Of a stretch of DNA of 64,000 nt, positions 8,503 through 17,586 are shown piece by piece. A model generated the notes under the pieces. It saw only the letters and a program-made list of their open reading frames with translations. It was not told the origin of the DNA and did not search any database. This DNA comes from Cytophagales bacterium (GTDB lineage Bacteria > Bacteroidota > Bacteroidia > Cytophagales > Spirosomataceae). Both the position numbers and the translations under genes were made by a program. How positions within the stretch are numbered: position 1 is the first letter of the stretch; each line of letters starts with the position of its first letter. The stretch covers positions 124,001-188,000 of the forward strand of contig JAAFJP010000003.1 in assembly GCA_013298125.1 (NCBI GenBank). The letters are read 5' to 3'.

Positions 8503-10383
8503 TTATGCCGCTAACTCAGCGGGGTCTTTTTCGATAATGAGATTTTCAATAATAAATTTCTGACGGTCAGGCGTATTTTTGCCCATGAAATAAGTCAGAA
8601 TTTTGGGAATGGTCGTGTCTTTGGTCAAAATCACTGGTTCGAGGCGAATATCGTCATTGATAAATTTCCCGAATTCTTCTGGTGAAATCTCTCCTAAACC
8701 TTTAAAACGAGTAATCTCAGGCTTTGGACTTAGTTTAGCAATGGCATTTTGACGTTCTTCGTCAGTATAACAGTAAATCGTTTCTTTTTTATTCCTCACC
8801 CTAAACAAAGGCGTTTCCAAAATATACAAATGACCATTTCTCACTAAATCAGGAAAAAATTGTAGGAAAAATGTCATCATCAATAAACGAATATGCATTC
8901 CATCGACATCAGCATCCGTTGCGATAATGATTTTATGATAACGCAAACCTTCCATGCCTTCTTCAATATTCAAAGCGTGCTGGAGGAGGTTAAATTCTTC
9001 GTTTTCGTAAACAATTTTTTTAGTTAAACCAAAGCAATTCAAAGGTTTACCTCTCAAACTAAACACCGCCTGAGTTTGCACATTACGAGATTTTGTAATT
9101 GAACCACTGGCAGAATCTCCTTCGGTGATAAATAACATTGTATCGTATCTATCATCCGATTTTTCATCCGCTAAATGAACTCGACAATCACGCAATTTTT
9201 TATTATGAAGATTCGCTTTCTTGGCTCTATCATTAGCAAGTTTTTTAATACCTGCCATATCCTTACGTTCCCTTTCAGATTGCTCAATTCTCTTTTTAAT
9301 CGCCTCCGCAGTTGCTGGGTTTTTATGTAAATAGTTGTCAAGGTTTATTTTAACAAAATCTCCAATGAACGTTCTCACTGACTGAGAATTTGGGTCTGGC
9401 GAAACGGTACTTGAACCTAATTTCGTCTTCGTTTGAGACTCAAAAACTGGTTCTTGTACACGTACAGCGATTGCCCCTACAATACTCGCACGAACATCCT
9501 CGGGAGCATAATCCTTTTTGTAAAATTCACGGACAGTACGAACTAACGCCTCACGGAAAGCTTGTAGATGCGTACCCCCTTGCGTAGTATTTTGCCCATT
9601 CACAAAAGAATAATACTCCTCTCCGTATTGATTACCGTGAGTAATTGCCATTTCAATATCATTTCCTTTGAGATGAATAATCGGATAACGGCGTTCGTCT
9701 TCGGCAGAATATTTACTCAATAAATCGAAAAGACCATTTTGAGAATAGAACTTCTGTCCATTGAAATTTATGGTCAATCCAGCATTTAGGTAGGCATAAT
9801 TCCAAATGAGATTCTCTAAAAACTGTGGAATGTAATGGTAGTTTTTGAAAATGGTATTGTCAGGTTCAAAAATCACGTGAGTGCCATTGCGAGCATTTGA
9901 TTCAGTTCCATCGGGAGATTCATTGGTCAATTCTCCTTGTTTGAACTCAGCCCATTTGGTTTTACCATCACGGTAAGATTGTACCTTAAAATAAGAAGCT
10001 AAGGCGTTGGTAGCTTTTGTACCCACACCATTCAAACCAACAGATTTTTGGAAAGCCCCAGAGTCATATTTACCACCCGTATTTATTTTAGAAACACAGT
10101 CGATAACTTTTCCAAGTGGAATCCCACGACCATAATCACGTACTTCTACACGATGGTCGGAGATTTTGATTTCGATGGTTTTGCCATTGCCCATCATGTG
10201 TTCGTCTATGGAGTTATCCATGATTTCTTTAACCAAAACATAGATACCATCATCAGCAGACGAACCATCGCCTAACTTACCAATGTACATACCTGGGCGA
10301 AGGCGGATATGTTCTTTCCAATCAAGTGACCGAATATTATCTTCGGTATATTTTACATTAACATTTTCAGGTATTGTGGACAT
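8503..10383 (-). CDS. parE: DNA topoisomerase IV subunit B (ParE, type IIA topoisomerase ATPase)
   Basis: About 626 residues. The GHKL ATPase domain shows [20 protein letters not shown] and [10 protein letters not shown]. The transducer domain follows. The TOPRIM domain shows [18 protein letters not shown] and [10 protein letters not shown], and RFKGLGEI is near the end. Length and the absence of a GyrB insert favour ParE, although GyrB/ParE naming is hard to settle by eye. The frame is open to 10425, but the ATG at 10383 ([17 protein letters not shown]) is family-like. With ParC it forms the heterotetramer that separates linked daughter chromosomes. No parC is adjacent in this window. Confidence 0.88.
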   Translation of the reverse strand: MSTIPENVNVKYTEDNIRSLDWKEHIRLRPGMYIGKLGDGSSADDGIYVLVKEIMDNSIDEHMMGNGKTIEIKISDHRVEVRDYGRGIPLGKVIDCVSKINTGGKYDSGAFQKSVGLNGVGTKATNALASYFKVQSYRDGKTKWAEFKQGELTNESPDGTESNARNGTHVIFEPDNTIFKNYHYIPQFLENLIWNYAYLNAGLTINFNGQKFYSQNGLFDLLSKYSAEDERRYPIIHLKGNDIEMAITHGNQYGEEYYSFVNGQNTTQGGTHLQAFREALVRTVREFYKKDYAPEDVRASIVGAIAVRVQEPVFESQTKTKLGSSTVSPDPNSQSVRTFIGDFVKINLDNYLHKNPATAEAIKKRIEQSERERKDMAGIKKLANDRAKKANLHNKKLRDCRVHLADEKSDDRYDTMLFITEGDSASGSITKSRNVQTQAVFSLRGKPLNCFGLTKKIVYENEEFNLLQHALNIEEGMEGLRYHKIIIATDADVDGMHIRLLMMTFFLQFFPDLVRNGHLYILETPLFRVRNKKETIYCYTDEERQNAIAKLSPKPEITRFKGLGEISPEEFGKFINDDIRLEPVILTKDTTIPKILTYFMGKNTPDRQKFIIENLIIEKDPAELAA

Positions 10384-10687
10384 ACTCAAAGAAAGGAGTT
10401 TATAATTTGTACTATTTGAAATCAAAAATTGAAGTTAAAACAAATTTAAAATGGATGCAACCCTAGAGCGTTTTTTACCATCAATAAAGAACAAAACTAC
10501 AAAAAATAGTAAGATTTTATGAAATTAACAAGATTAAATTGTCCTCGAGGTAATTAATCTATCAAATGGTCGTGTGAATTAAGTAAAAGTTGATTTACTT
10601 TGTATTTTGAAATAGACTTGTTTTGCGATAGACAAACCAAACCTTTGAAAAACAATCCATAATTAACCGTAAGGCTAAGATTAAAAT
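10384..10687. other. Intergenic region upstream of the polysaccharide locus
   Basis: About 300 bases between the divergent parE and SLBB genes with no convincing ORF. The only structure seen is a small inverted repeat at 10581-10600 (AAGTAAA, 6-base gap, TTTACTT), a possible operator. No clear TAnnTTTG promoter with a matching TTG was found. The long AT-rich leader could hold the control region of the whole locus. Confidence 0.5.
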
Positions 10688-13228
10688 ATGTTTAAATATA
10701 ATCCATCAACTCGTTTTTGTAAAAAGTCAAACAAAGTTTTCTTTATTACGCCTTCAAATAGTCTTCTGAAATTATTTTTATTTTGCATTTTATTTTTTGC
10801 ATCAAGGTCATATTCGCAAACATTTCCTTTTGGAAACATTCCACAAATTACATTTCCGTCACAAGGACAACGACCTATTAATTCAACTACTTCAACTCCA
10901 TCAAACAATCCTCGGAGGTTAGTTGAAAGTAGCAAGGAAAAAGCTATGACCGATTCTATTAAAATTGTTCGGCGTTCAGAAGACATAGTGTCCTATCCAG
11001 ACTCGGCTGTTCTGGCTTTACGTAAAAAAATATATGGATTTAATATTTTTAATAACTCAAATATATCCTTTGAAACTTCACTGAAAATTCCAACACCTAA
11101 AAATTATATTCTTGGGGCTGATGATGAACTTTTGATTGATATTAATGGCTTTTCAGAAGAACATTATAATCTAAATGTAACACCAGAAGGATATATCAAA
11201 GTCCCCAAAGTTGGAAATATATTTGTTTCTGGAATTACCATTGAAGAAGCTAAAAAGAGAGTTATTGATAGGCTCTCTAAAATTTATGTCGGATTAAAGT
11301 CCTATAATGGCTCAGCTCCAAACACTACGGCAACCGTTTCACTTGGGAATATCAAAAGTATTAGAGTGACAGTTTTGGGAGAAGTTGTTGCTCCTGGCAC
11401 TTATTCAATGTCCTCACTGTCAAGAGTGTTAAACGCTTTGTACTTTTCAGGAGGTCCAAATGAAAATGGTACATTTAGAGAGATAAAAGTGATTCGAGAT
11501 AGAAAATTAATTGCACAGGTAGATTTGTATGATTTATTGACAACTGGAAATCTTAGACAAAATGTTTCACTTCAAGATCAAGATATCATTCAAGTAGGAG
11601 GTTACAAATCAAGAATTGAAATATCGGGGCAAATTAAAAAACCTGCCATATTTGAGAATCTTCCGAATGAAAATTTAGAACGAATAATTAATGAATATGG
11701 AAACGGCTTTTTGCCAGATGCTTACCGCCAATTACTTAAAGTTCAACGCTTTACTGACAAAGAACTCAAGCTAATTGATTTAAATAGCGAGATTCTTTCA
11801 TCCTTCTACCCAAAAGCTGGAGATATTATTACTGTTGAAAGGGTATTAGTAAATAGAACTGAAAATGCGATTTTATTAAACGGTGCTGTTTACAGACCTG
11901 GGAGGTATTCAGTCAATGATAATCCAACTTTAACAAAATTAATCAAACGAGCTGAGGGTTTCAGAGAAGATGCTTTTCTTGGGAGAATTTCAATTGTCAG
12001 ATTAAAAGAAGACCTTACAAAAGAGAACGTTTCGATAAATTATAACGATATTATTTCTGGAAAGATAAATGACATTTCTCTTCAACGAGAAGATATTGTG
12101 ACCGTATATTCTGGAATAGAACTAATGGAAACCTATACGGTCAGAATACAAGGAGAAATAAATCTCAAATTCTATACCGCTTTAACTTCTGCTCGAAGTA
12201 ATGGATCTACTGGTGTCTCAGATACGCCTAACAGCGAAACAATTGCTCCGACAATCGGAACATTCCCTTACATAAAAAATATGACCGTTGAAGACTTGAT
12301 TCAAAAGGCAGGAGGCTTGAAAGAATCCGCTGCAATAGGTCGTATTGAGGTAGTCCGAAGGAAAAAGAATATTGGGAAAGATGACCCTAATCAAATAACA
12401 TCTACTATCGGTGAAAAATATAATTTTTCAATAAATAGCGATTTATCTCTTAACACATCTGCTTCAAAATTTATCTTAGAACCATTTGATGAAGTTTTTG
12501 TGCGTTCTTCTCCTAATTATGAAAAACAACAATTTATTTCTGTTGAAGGACAAATTGTTTTTCCGGGAGTTTATGCTTTGGAAAGAAAAGATGAACGTCT
12601 GTCTGATATTATGAAACGAGTTGGAGGGGTAAATGCACAGGCTTACATGGAGGGTGCTACTCTTGTAAGGAAATTTAAAATTTCTAAACAAGAGGCTGAC
12701 CGAAAAAGATCTCAATTTAATGACTTAAGCGATAATAGTGCAGAGAGTACTGTCAAAATAAAAGAAATTAAAGAAGAAACCGAAGAATCTATTGGAATTC
12801 AGTTAAGAAAAGCTATCGAAAACCCTGGTAGTTCAGCGGATATGTACTTGCAAGATGGAGATATTATCAAAATCCCCAAAGAACCACAAACTGTTAGAAT
12901 GCAAGGAGAGGTCCTTTATCCAACATCCACTCGATTCATAAGTGGATTGCCTTTCAAGCATTATATCTCTGAATCAGGTGGCTTTACTGAATTATCAGCA
13001 AAAAAACGTGCATACATAATCTATGCCAATGGTTCTGTCGATAGAACTCGAAAACTTTTAGGGTTGTTTAACGTCTATCCAAAAGTAGAACCAGGTTCAG
13101 AAATAGTTGTACCTCGAATGAATGTTAAGGAGGCATTATCACAAAGAACATTGGCTTCAATTCAAATGATTACTGGAATTGTATCAAGTCTGAGCCTAAT
13201 GTTAGTAACCATTCGTCAATTCAAATAA
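10688..13228 (+). CDS. SLBB-domain polysaccharide export protein (Wza-like)
   Basis: 846 residues, much longer than enterobacterial Wza, as usual in Bacteroidota. A positively charged N-terminus and a hydrophobic stretch (residues about 28-41, ending FFASRSYSQ) look like a signal peptide. A polysaccharide export domain follows (LGADDELLIDI through VPKVGNIFVSGITIEEAKKRV, residues about 120-190). Next come repeated SLBB-type modules with recurring 'V.GEV..PG.Y' segments, for example VLGEVVAPGTYSM, INLKFYTALTS and VEGQIVFPGVYALE. A hydrophobic segment closes the protein. It should form the outer-membrane channel for an exported polysaccharide. First gene of the locus; the Wzz-like gene starts 8 bases later. 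Confidence 0.88.
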   Translation: MFKYNPSTRFCKKSNKVFFITPSNSLLKLFLFCILFFASRSYSQTFPFGNIPQITFPSQGQRPINSTTSTPSNNPRRLVESSKEKAMTDSIKIVRRSEDIVSYPDSAVLALRKKIYGFNIFNNSNISFETSLKIPTPKNYILGADDELLIDINGFSEEHYNLNVTPEGYIKVPKVGNIFVSGITIEEAKKRVIDRLSKIYVGLKSYNGSAPNTTATVSLGNIKSIRVTVLGEVVAPGTYSMSSLSRVLNALYFSGGPNENGTFREIKVIRDRKLIAQVDLYDLLTTGNLRQNVSLQDQDIIQVGGYKSRIEISGQIKKPAIFENLPNENLERIINEYGNGFLPDAYRQLLKVQRFTDKELKLIDLNSEILSSFYPKAGDIITVERVLVNRTENAILLNGAVYRPGRYSVNDNPTLTKLIKRAEGFREDAFLGRISIVRLKEDLTKENVSINYNDIISGKINDISLQREDIVTVYSGIELMETYTVRIQGEINLKFYTALTSARSNGSTGVSDTPNSETIAPTIGTFPYIKNMTVEDLIQKAGGLKESAAIGRIEVVRRKKNIGKDDPNQITSTIGEKYNFSINSDLSLNTSASKFILEPFDEVFVRSSPNYEKQQFISVEGQIVFPGVYALERKDERLSDIMKRVGGVNAQAYMEGATLVRKFKISKQEADRKRSQFNDLSDNSAESTVKIKEIKEETEESIGIQLRKAIENPGSSADMYLQDGDIIKIPKEPQTVRMQGEVLYPTSTRFISGLPFKHYISESGGFTELSAKKRAYIIYANGSVDRTRKLLGLFNVYPKVEPGSEIVVPRMNVKEALSQRTLASIQMITGIVSSLSLMLVTIRQFK

Positions 13229-13236
13229 TCAAATAA

Positions 13237-14322
13237 ATGTCAGATATACAAAATAATTTGTTGCCAGAAGACCAATTTTCATTTAAAGATATTATTATCA
13301 AAGTCGTTAATTTTAAAAACTTAATTGTAAAAAATTGGAAATTAATCTTGATTATGATGCTGGTGGGTTCAGCAATAGGATATGCCTATGAACTTTACAA
13401 CAAAGAAAAACCCGTCTATTTGGCAAAAATCATTTTCAATATGGAAAATGGTAGCCCAAGTGGGGGGGGTGGGGGTGGATTCTCGGATATTGCTAATGCT
13501 CTTGGCTTAGGCGGTGGAGCTGCTCAAAATGGAGGTCTGTTTAGTGGAGACAATTTTATTGAACTACTTAAAACTAAAAATATTTACAACAGAGCCATTC
13601 TTTCCAAAATAAAAATTAAAGGAAAAGATGTGATTTTTGGGAATTACTATTTAGAGAAAAGTGGTGTTTTGGAAGATGAGCTAAAAGATGATATTGACCT
13701 CAAAACATTCAAATTTAAGCATGATAAATATGAACAATGTACCCCAAAAGAAAAAAAGCAAGTAAGGTTGTTACAAAACATGCTAATGCCTATCACCATG
13801 TTGGGCAGTGAGGGTAAAAAAACCTCATTTATGTCATTAGGAGTTGCTACTCGAAACGACACACTTTCATATCATTGGGCATATTTATATTTAAAAATAG
13901 TTACAGATTTTTACAAGGAGACTAAAACACAAAAAACCCGTGAATTACAAATACTAATAAAAGATCGTGTTGATTCTCTAAAAAGAGAATTATACAGAAC
14001 TCAAGGTGCAGCAGCAAGATATGCTGACCAAAATCAACAAATAATTGTTCAAGAAGGATTGATCCAACAGCAAAGATTACAAGCAAATAGTGGTCAATTA
14101 CAAGCACTTTATTTTGATGCGGTTCGGCAATTAGATAATTTAAATTTTTCTGTTGCAAAAGAAACCCCGCTCTTTACCAAAATAGACGAACCAGAATTAC
14201 CAATAAGTCCAGAGAAAAAATCCAGCAAAAAAAGTTATATTTTAGGAGCCATAATAGGACTTATTTTAGCAATATTATATGTTTCCATTAAAAAGGTAAT
14301 CAAAGAAATTAAGTTAAGTTAG
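13237..14322 (+). CDS. Wzz/BexC-like polysaccharide chain-length or co-export protein
   Basis: 361 residues with the Wzz topology: an N-terminal membrane segment (about residues 37-54, LILIMMLVGSAIGYAYELY), a large periplasmic part with a coiled-coil-like stretch (about 225-305), then a proline-rich ELPISPEKKSS segment and a second membrane helix (about 333-352). No tyrosine kinase domain is fused. It probably sets chain length or bridges the ABC exporter and the SLBB channel. A glycine run near residues 75-81 is encoded by G8-T-G5 at 13462-13475, unusual in this AT-rich DNA and prone to slippage. Confidence 0.85.
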   Translation: MSDIQNNLLPEDQFSFKDIIIKVVNFKNLIVKNWKLILIMMLVGSAIGYAYELYNKEKPVYLAKIIFNMENGSPSGGGGGGFSDIANALGLGGGAAQNGGLFSGDNFIELLKTKNIYNRAILSKIKIKGKDVIFGNYYLEKSGVLEDELKDDIDLKTFKFKHDKYEQCTPKEKKQVRLLQNMLMPITMLGSEGKKTSFMSLGVATRNDTLSYHWAYLYLKIVTDFYKETKTQKTRELQILIKDRVDSLKRELYRTQGAAARYADQNQQIIVQEGLIQQQRLQANSGQLQALYFDAVRQLDNLNFSVAKETPLFTKIDEPELPISPEKKSSKKSYILGAIIGLILAILYVSIKKVIKEIKLS

Positions 14323-14337
14323 TTATAAGAAATTAAT

Positions 14338-15165
14338 ATGCAAAACACAATTATTGAGGCAGGCAGATCTGAAAAACATTACTGGAAAGATTTATGGAGA
14401 TTTAAAGAATTGCTTGTAATTTTAGCATTAAGGGATATTACTGTAAAGTATAAACAAACTTTTGTTGGAATAGCCTGGGCTATTTTCAGACCCGTCCTGA
14501 CAGTATCCGTATTTGTTTTTGCTTTTGACAAAGTCGCTAAAATTGAGAATAAATCGACAATACCATTACAGGTTATTATTTTTACAGGTGTCATTTTCTG
14601 GAATTTTTTTTCAATATCTTTTCAGCAAGTCAGTAACAGCATTACTAATAATGCCAACTTAGTATCAAAAGTATATTTTCCAAGATTGTTAATGCCAATA
14701 AGCTCGGTGGCTGTACCTTTATTAGATTTCATTGTTGGCTTTGCTGTTATGATTCCTTTTTTAATTTACAAAGGCTTCCCTCCTACCATTAATATTTTGT
14801 TTGTCCCTTTTTTCTTGATACTATCTTTTTTTGCATCAACGAGTTTGGGAATCATATTTGCTTCATTGAATGTCCAATATAGAGATTTTCAACAAATTGC
14901 ACCATTAATTGTTCAGTATGGTTTTTTTGTTTGCCCAATTGCTTATCCAATAGCTTCAATTCAAGAAAAGTCATGGTATCCTATATATCAATGGGTAAAC
15001 CCTCTGGCGGGTGTAATTGAAGGATTTAGATGGTGCTTAATACCTAATTACCAAGATTTCCACTGGAATACGATAATTCCATCTGTAATTTTTATATCAA
15101 TCACCACAGCAGCATCTGTAATATTTTTTAGAAAAAAAGAAAAATCTTTTGTTGATTACATATGA
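14338..15165 (+). CDS. wzm: ABC-2 polysaccharide/polyol-phosphate export permease (Wzm-like)
   Basis: 275 residues with about six hydrophobic segments. The family's N-terminal cytoplasmic part is present (YWKDLWRFKELLVILALRDI followed by KYKQTFVGIAWAI). This is the membrane half of the exporter that moves undecaprenyl-linked polysaccharide across the inner membrane. Its ATPase partner follows at 15238 on the same strand. The preceding Wzz-like gene ends 15 bases upstream. Together with the SLBB protein this indicates an ABC-dependent rather than a Wzx/Wzy export route. Confidence 0.9.
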   Translation: MQNTIIEAGRSEKHYWKDLWRFKELLVILALRDITVKYKQTFVGIAWAIFRPVLTVSVFVFAFDKVAKIENKSTIPLQVIIFTGVIFWNFFSISFQQVSNSITNNANLVSKVYFPRLLMPISSVAVPLLDFIVGFAVMIPFLIYKGFPPTINILFVPFFLILSFFASTSLGIIFASLNVQYRDFQQIAPLIVQYGFFVCPIAYPIASIQEKSWYPIYQWVNPLAGVIEGFRWCLIPNYQDFHWNTIIPSVIFISITTAASVIFFRKKEKSFVDYI

Positions 15166-15237
15166 TTTGAACCTTATTATTAAGGAGTAAATACATAAAA
15201 TAATTTACCATAAAAAGTGTAAATTTTCCAATTTAGA

Positions 15238-16485
15238 ATGACAGTAATTGAAGCCGAAAATATTAGTAAAAAATATATTATTGACCACAAAAGTGGTAAT
15301 GTTAAAGGTAATACTATCCGTGAAATTGTAACCGATAATTTTAAAAATTTTTTTAAGAAAAAAGTCGAAAATGAAATTAGCCATGAAGACTTTTGGGCTT
15401 TAAAAAATGTAAGTTTTAAGATAAATCAGGGCGATAGAGTTGGTATTATTGGTTCAAATGGTGCTGGTAAATCGACTATGTTGAAAGTATTAAGTAGAAT
15501 TACTGAACCAAGCGAAGGGAGAATAACAATAAAAGGGAGGGTTGCCAGTCTATTAGAGGTTGGTACAGGATTTCATCCCGAACTTTCTGGTAGAGAAAAT
15601 ATATTTCTGAATGGAGCAATTTTGGGTATGAAACGCCAAGAAATCAAAGACCATTTTGACGAAATTGTTGATTTTGCAGGTGTCGAAAAGTTTTTGGATA
15701 CCCCCGTAAAACGCTATTCATCCGGTATGTACGTACGTTTAGGATTTGCGATTTCTGCACACCTCGAACCTGAAATATTGATAGTTGATGAAGTTTTAGC
15801 AGTCGGAGATGCTGAATTTCAGAGAAAGTGTCTCGGAAAAATGAAGGATGCCTCAAATTCTGGTAGAACGATTCTTTTTGTTAGTCATAACCTTACAGCT
15901 GTTCAAGGACTTTGTAATAAAGCTATGTACTTACAAAAAGGCTCTTTACTTGAAATGGGCGAAACAAATTTAGTTTTAGCCAACTATTTAAGTAATATTC
16001 AAAAAACAGCTCTCGAGTCAAGTTGGGATAATCTTGAGAATGCTCCTGGTAACGATAAAGTCAGACTAAAAAAAATAAAGCTTTCTCCTGATTACCTTGA
16101 TAATTTAAAACATATTGACGTAAGAACTTCATTCAAAATTCAGATAGAATTTTGGAATATGATGGAGAATGACAATAATCTAAATGTGAGTCTTCATCTC
16201 AACGCTTTGACGGGTGAATGTATTTTTAATATTGGTACACCTTCTATTTCCTTAAAAAAGGGTATTATTAGTGCTGAATGTAAAATACCTGCTAATTTTA
16301 TGAATGATGGTTCTTATGCGATTTCATTAATGATTGTCAAAGATAAATCAACCGTAGTACACAATTTTGAAGAAGTTTTAATCTTTGAAATAGAAGATTA
16401 TCGTGAAGAAACTACTTGGTATGGAAAGTGGCCTGGCTATGTAAGACCAATGATAGATTTTCCAATTAATCAACTCGAATATTAA
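15238..16485 (+). CDS. wzt: Polysaccharide ABC exporter ATPase with C-terminal carbohydrate-binding domain (Wzt-like)
   Basis: 415 residues. The ATPase domain (residues about 1-250) has Walker A IIGSNGAGKST, signature YSSGMYVRLGFA and Walker B EILIVDEVLAVGD, all typical of the Wzt/TagH group. Residues about 270-415 form a beta-rich extension like the Wzt carbohydrate-binding domain, which in known systems recognises the capped end of the finished O-chain before export. That suggests the chain carries a terminal modification. The modifying enzymes could be among the genes that follow (inference). The gene is preceded by a 72-base AT-rich gap. Confidence 0.9.
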   Translation: MTVIEAENISKKYIIDHKSGNVKGNTIREIVTDNFKNFFKKKVENEISHEDFWALKNVSFKINQGDRVGIIGSNGAGKSTMLKVLSRITEPSEGRITIKGRVASLLEVGTGFHPELSGRENIFLNGAILGMKRQEIKDHFDEIVDFAGVEKFLDTPVKRYSSGMYVRLGFAISAHLEPEILIVDEVLAVGDAEFQRKCLGKMKDASNSGRTILFVSHNLTAVQGLCNKAMYLQKGSLLEMGETNLVLANYLSNIQKTALESSWDNLENAPGNDKVRLKKIKLSPDYLDNLKHIDVRTSFKIQIEFWNMMENDNNLNVSLHLNALTGECIFNIGTPSISLKKGIISAECKIPANFMNDGSYAISLMIVKDKSTVVHNFEEVLIFEIEDYREETTWYGKWPGYVRPMIDFPINQLEY

Positions 16486-16512
16486 ATAAATGATTTACTT
16501 TGACTTCTCTAA

Positions 16513-17586
16513 ATGATAAACGTTACAAAAACATATTTACCTCCGCTTAACGAGTTCCAAGGATATGTCGAGGGCATTTGGGAAAGAAATCAATTAACCA
16601 ATAATGGTCCTCTTGTTAAGGAATTAGAAGAAAAACTAAAAGAATTTTTAGGTGTTAAACACTGCCTTTTTGTAAGCAATGGTACAATTGCTATACAAAT
16701 CGCTTTAAAAATTCTGAATGTAACAAAAGAAGTTATTACTACACCCTTTTCGTATTGTGCTACTTCTCATTCCATCGTTTGGGAAAACTGTACTCCTGTT
16801 TTTGCTGATATTTCTCCTATCGATTTTTGTATTGACCCTAAAAAAGTAGAAGCCCTAATCACTCCAAATACTCAGGCAATACTCGCCACACACGTTTACG
16901 GAAACCCTTGTGCAGTTGATGAATTAGCTCAAATTGCTCAGAAACATAACATCAAATTAATTTATGATGCGGCTCATTGTTTTGGAGTCCAAGTAAATGG
17001 TACTTCCATTTTTAATTATGGAGATATAAGTACCTGCAGTTTTCATTCAACCAAAGTTTTTCATACAACTGAAGGTGGGGCAATTTTTACGGATAATGAC
17101 GATTATGCCTATTTGATTGATCGCTACCGTAGTTTTGGACACATGGGAGATAATTATTTGACAATTGGAATCAATGGTAAAAACTCAGAGTTTCATGCAG
17201 CTATGGGATTGTGTGTGCTACCAAAGGTATCTGATATTATTGTTGCAAGAAAGTCAATTTTTGAAATTTATGATAGACTCTTGAATTGGGATAAACTTAT
17301 TAAACCAACAGTAACATTACCAACTGTTTCAAATTATGCCTATTATCCTGTATTTTTGAAATCAGAAGAGATTTTACTCCAAGTTAGGGAGGCATTAGAA
17401 TCTAAAAATATTTTTCCCAGACGGTATTTTTACCCTTCTCTGAGTACTTTAAAATTCCTCGTTGAAACAAGTAATTGCCCGATTTCGGATGATTATTCTC
17501 CTCGTGCTTTGGCTTTGCCATTATATTATGATTTAGCCCACTCAGATGTTGAATTAATATGTCAAATAATTAATCGAACAATATGA
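16513..17586 (+). CDS. DegT/DnrJ/EryC1/StrS family PLP-dependent sugar aminotransferase
   Basis: 357 residues. It resembles the enzymes that aminate nucleotide-linked 3- or 4-keto sugars. Visible features are LTNNGPLVKELEEKLKEF, SNGTIAIQIALKI, the cofactor-contacting YDAAHCFGV, and the Schiff-base lysine in CSFHSTKVFHTTEGGAI. The region KNSEFHAAMGLCVLPKV is also typical. It probably makes an amino-dideoxy sugar nucleotide. The dehydratase that would supply the keto sugar is not in this window. Its stop overlaps the next start by 4 bases (ATGA), indicating translational coupling. Confidence 0.9.
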   Translation: MINVTKTYLPPLNEFQGYVEGIWERNQLTNNGPLVKELEEKLKEFLGVKHCLFVSNGTIAIQIALKILNVTKEVITTPFSYCATSHSIVWENCTPVFADISPIDFCIDPKKVEALITPNTQAILATHVYGNPCAVDELAQIAQKHNIKLIYDAAHCFGVQVNGTSIFNYGDISTCSFHSTKVFHTTEGGAIFTDNDDYAYLIDRYRSFGHMGDNYLTIGINGKNSEFHAAMGLCVLPKVSDIIVARKSIFEIYDRLLNWDKLIKPTVTLPTVSNYAYYPVFLKSEEILLQVREALESKNIFPRRYFYPSLSTLKFLVETSNCPISDDYSPRALALPLYYDLAHSDVELICQIINRTI

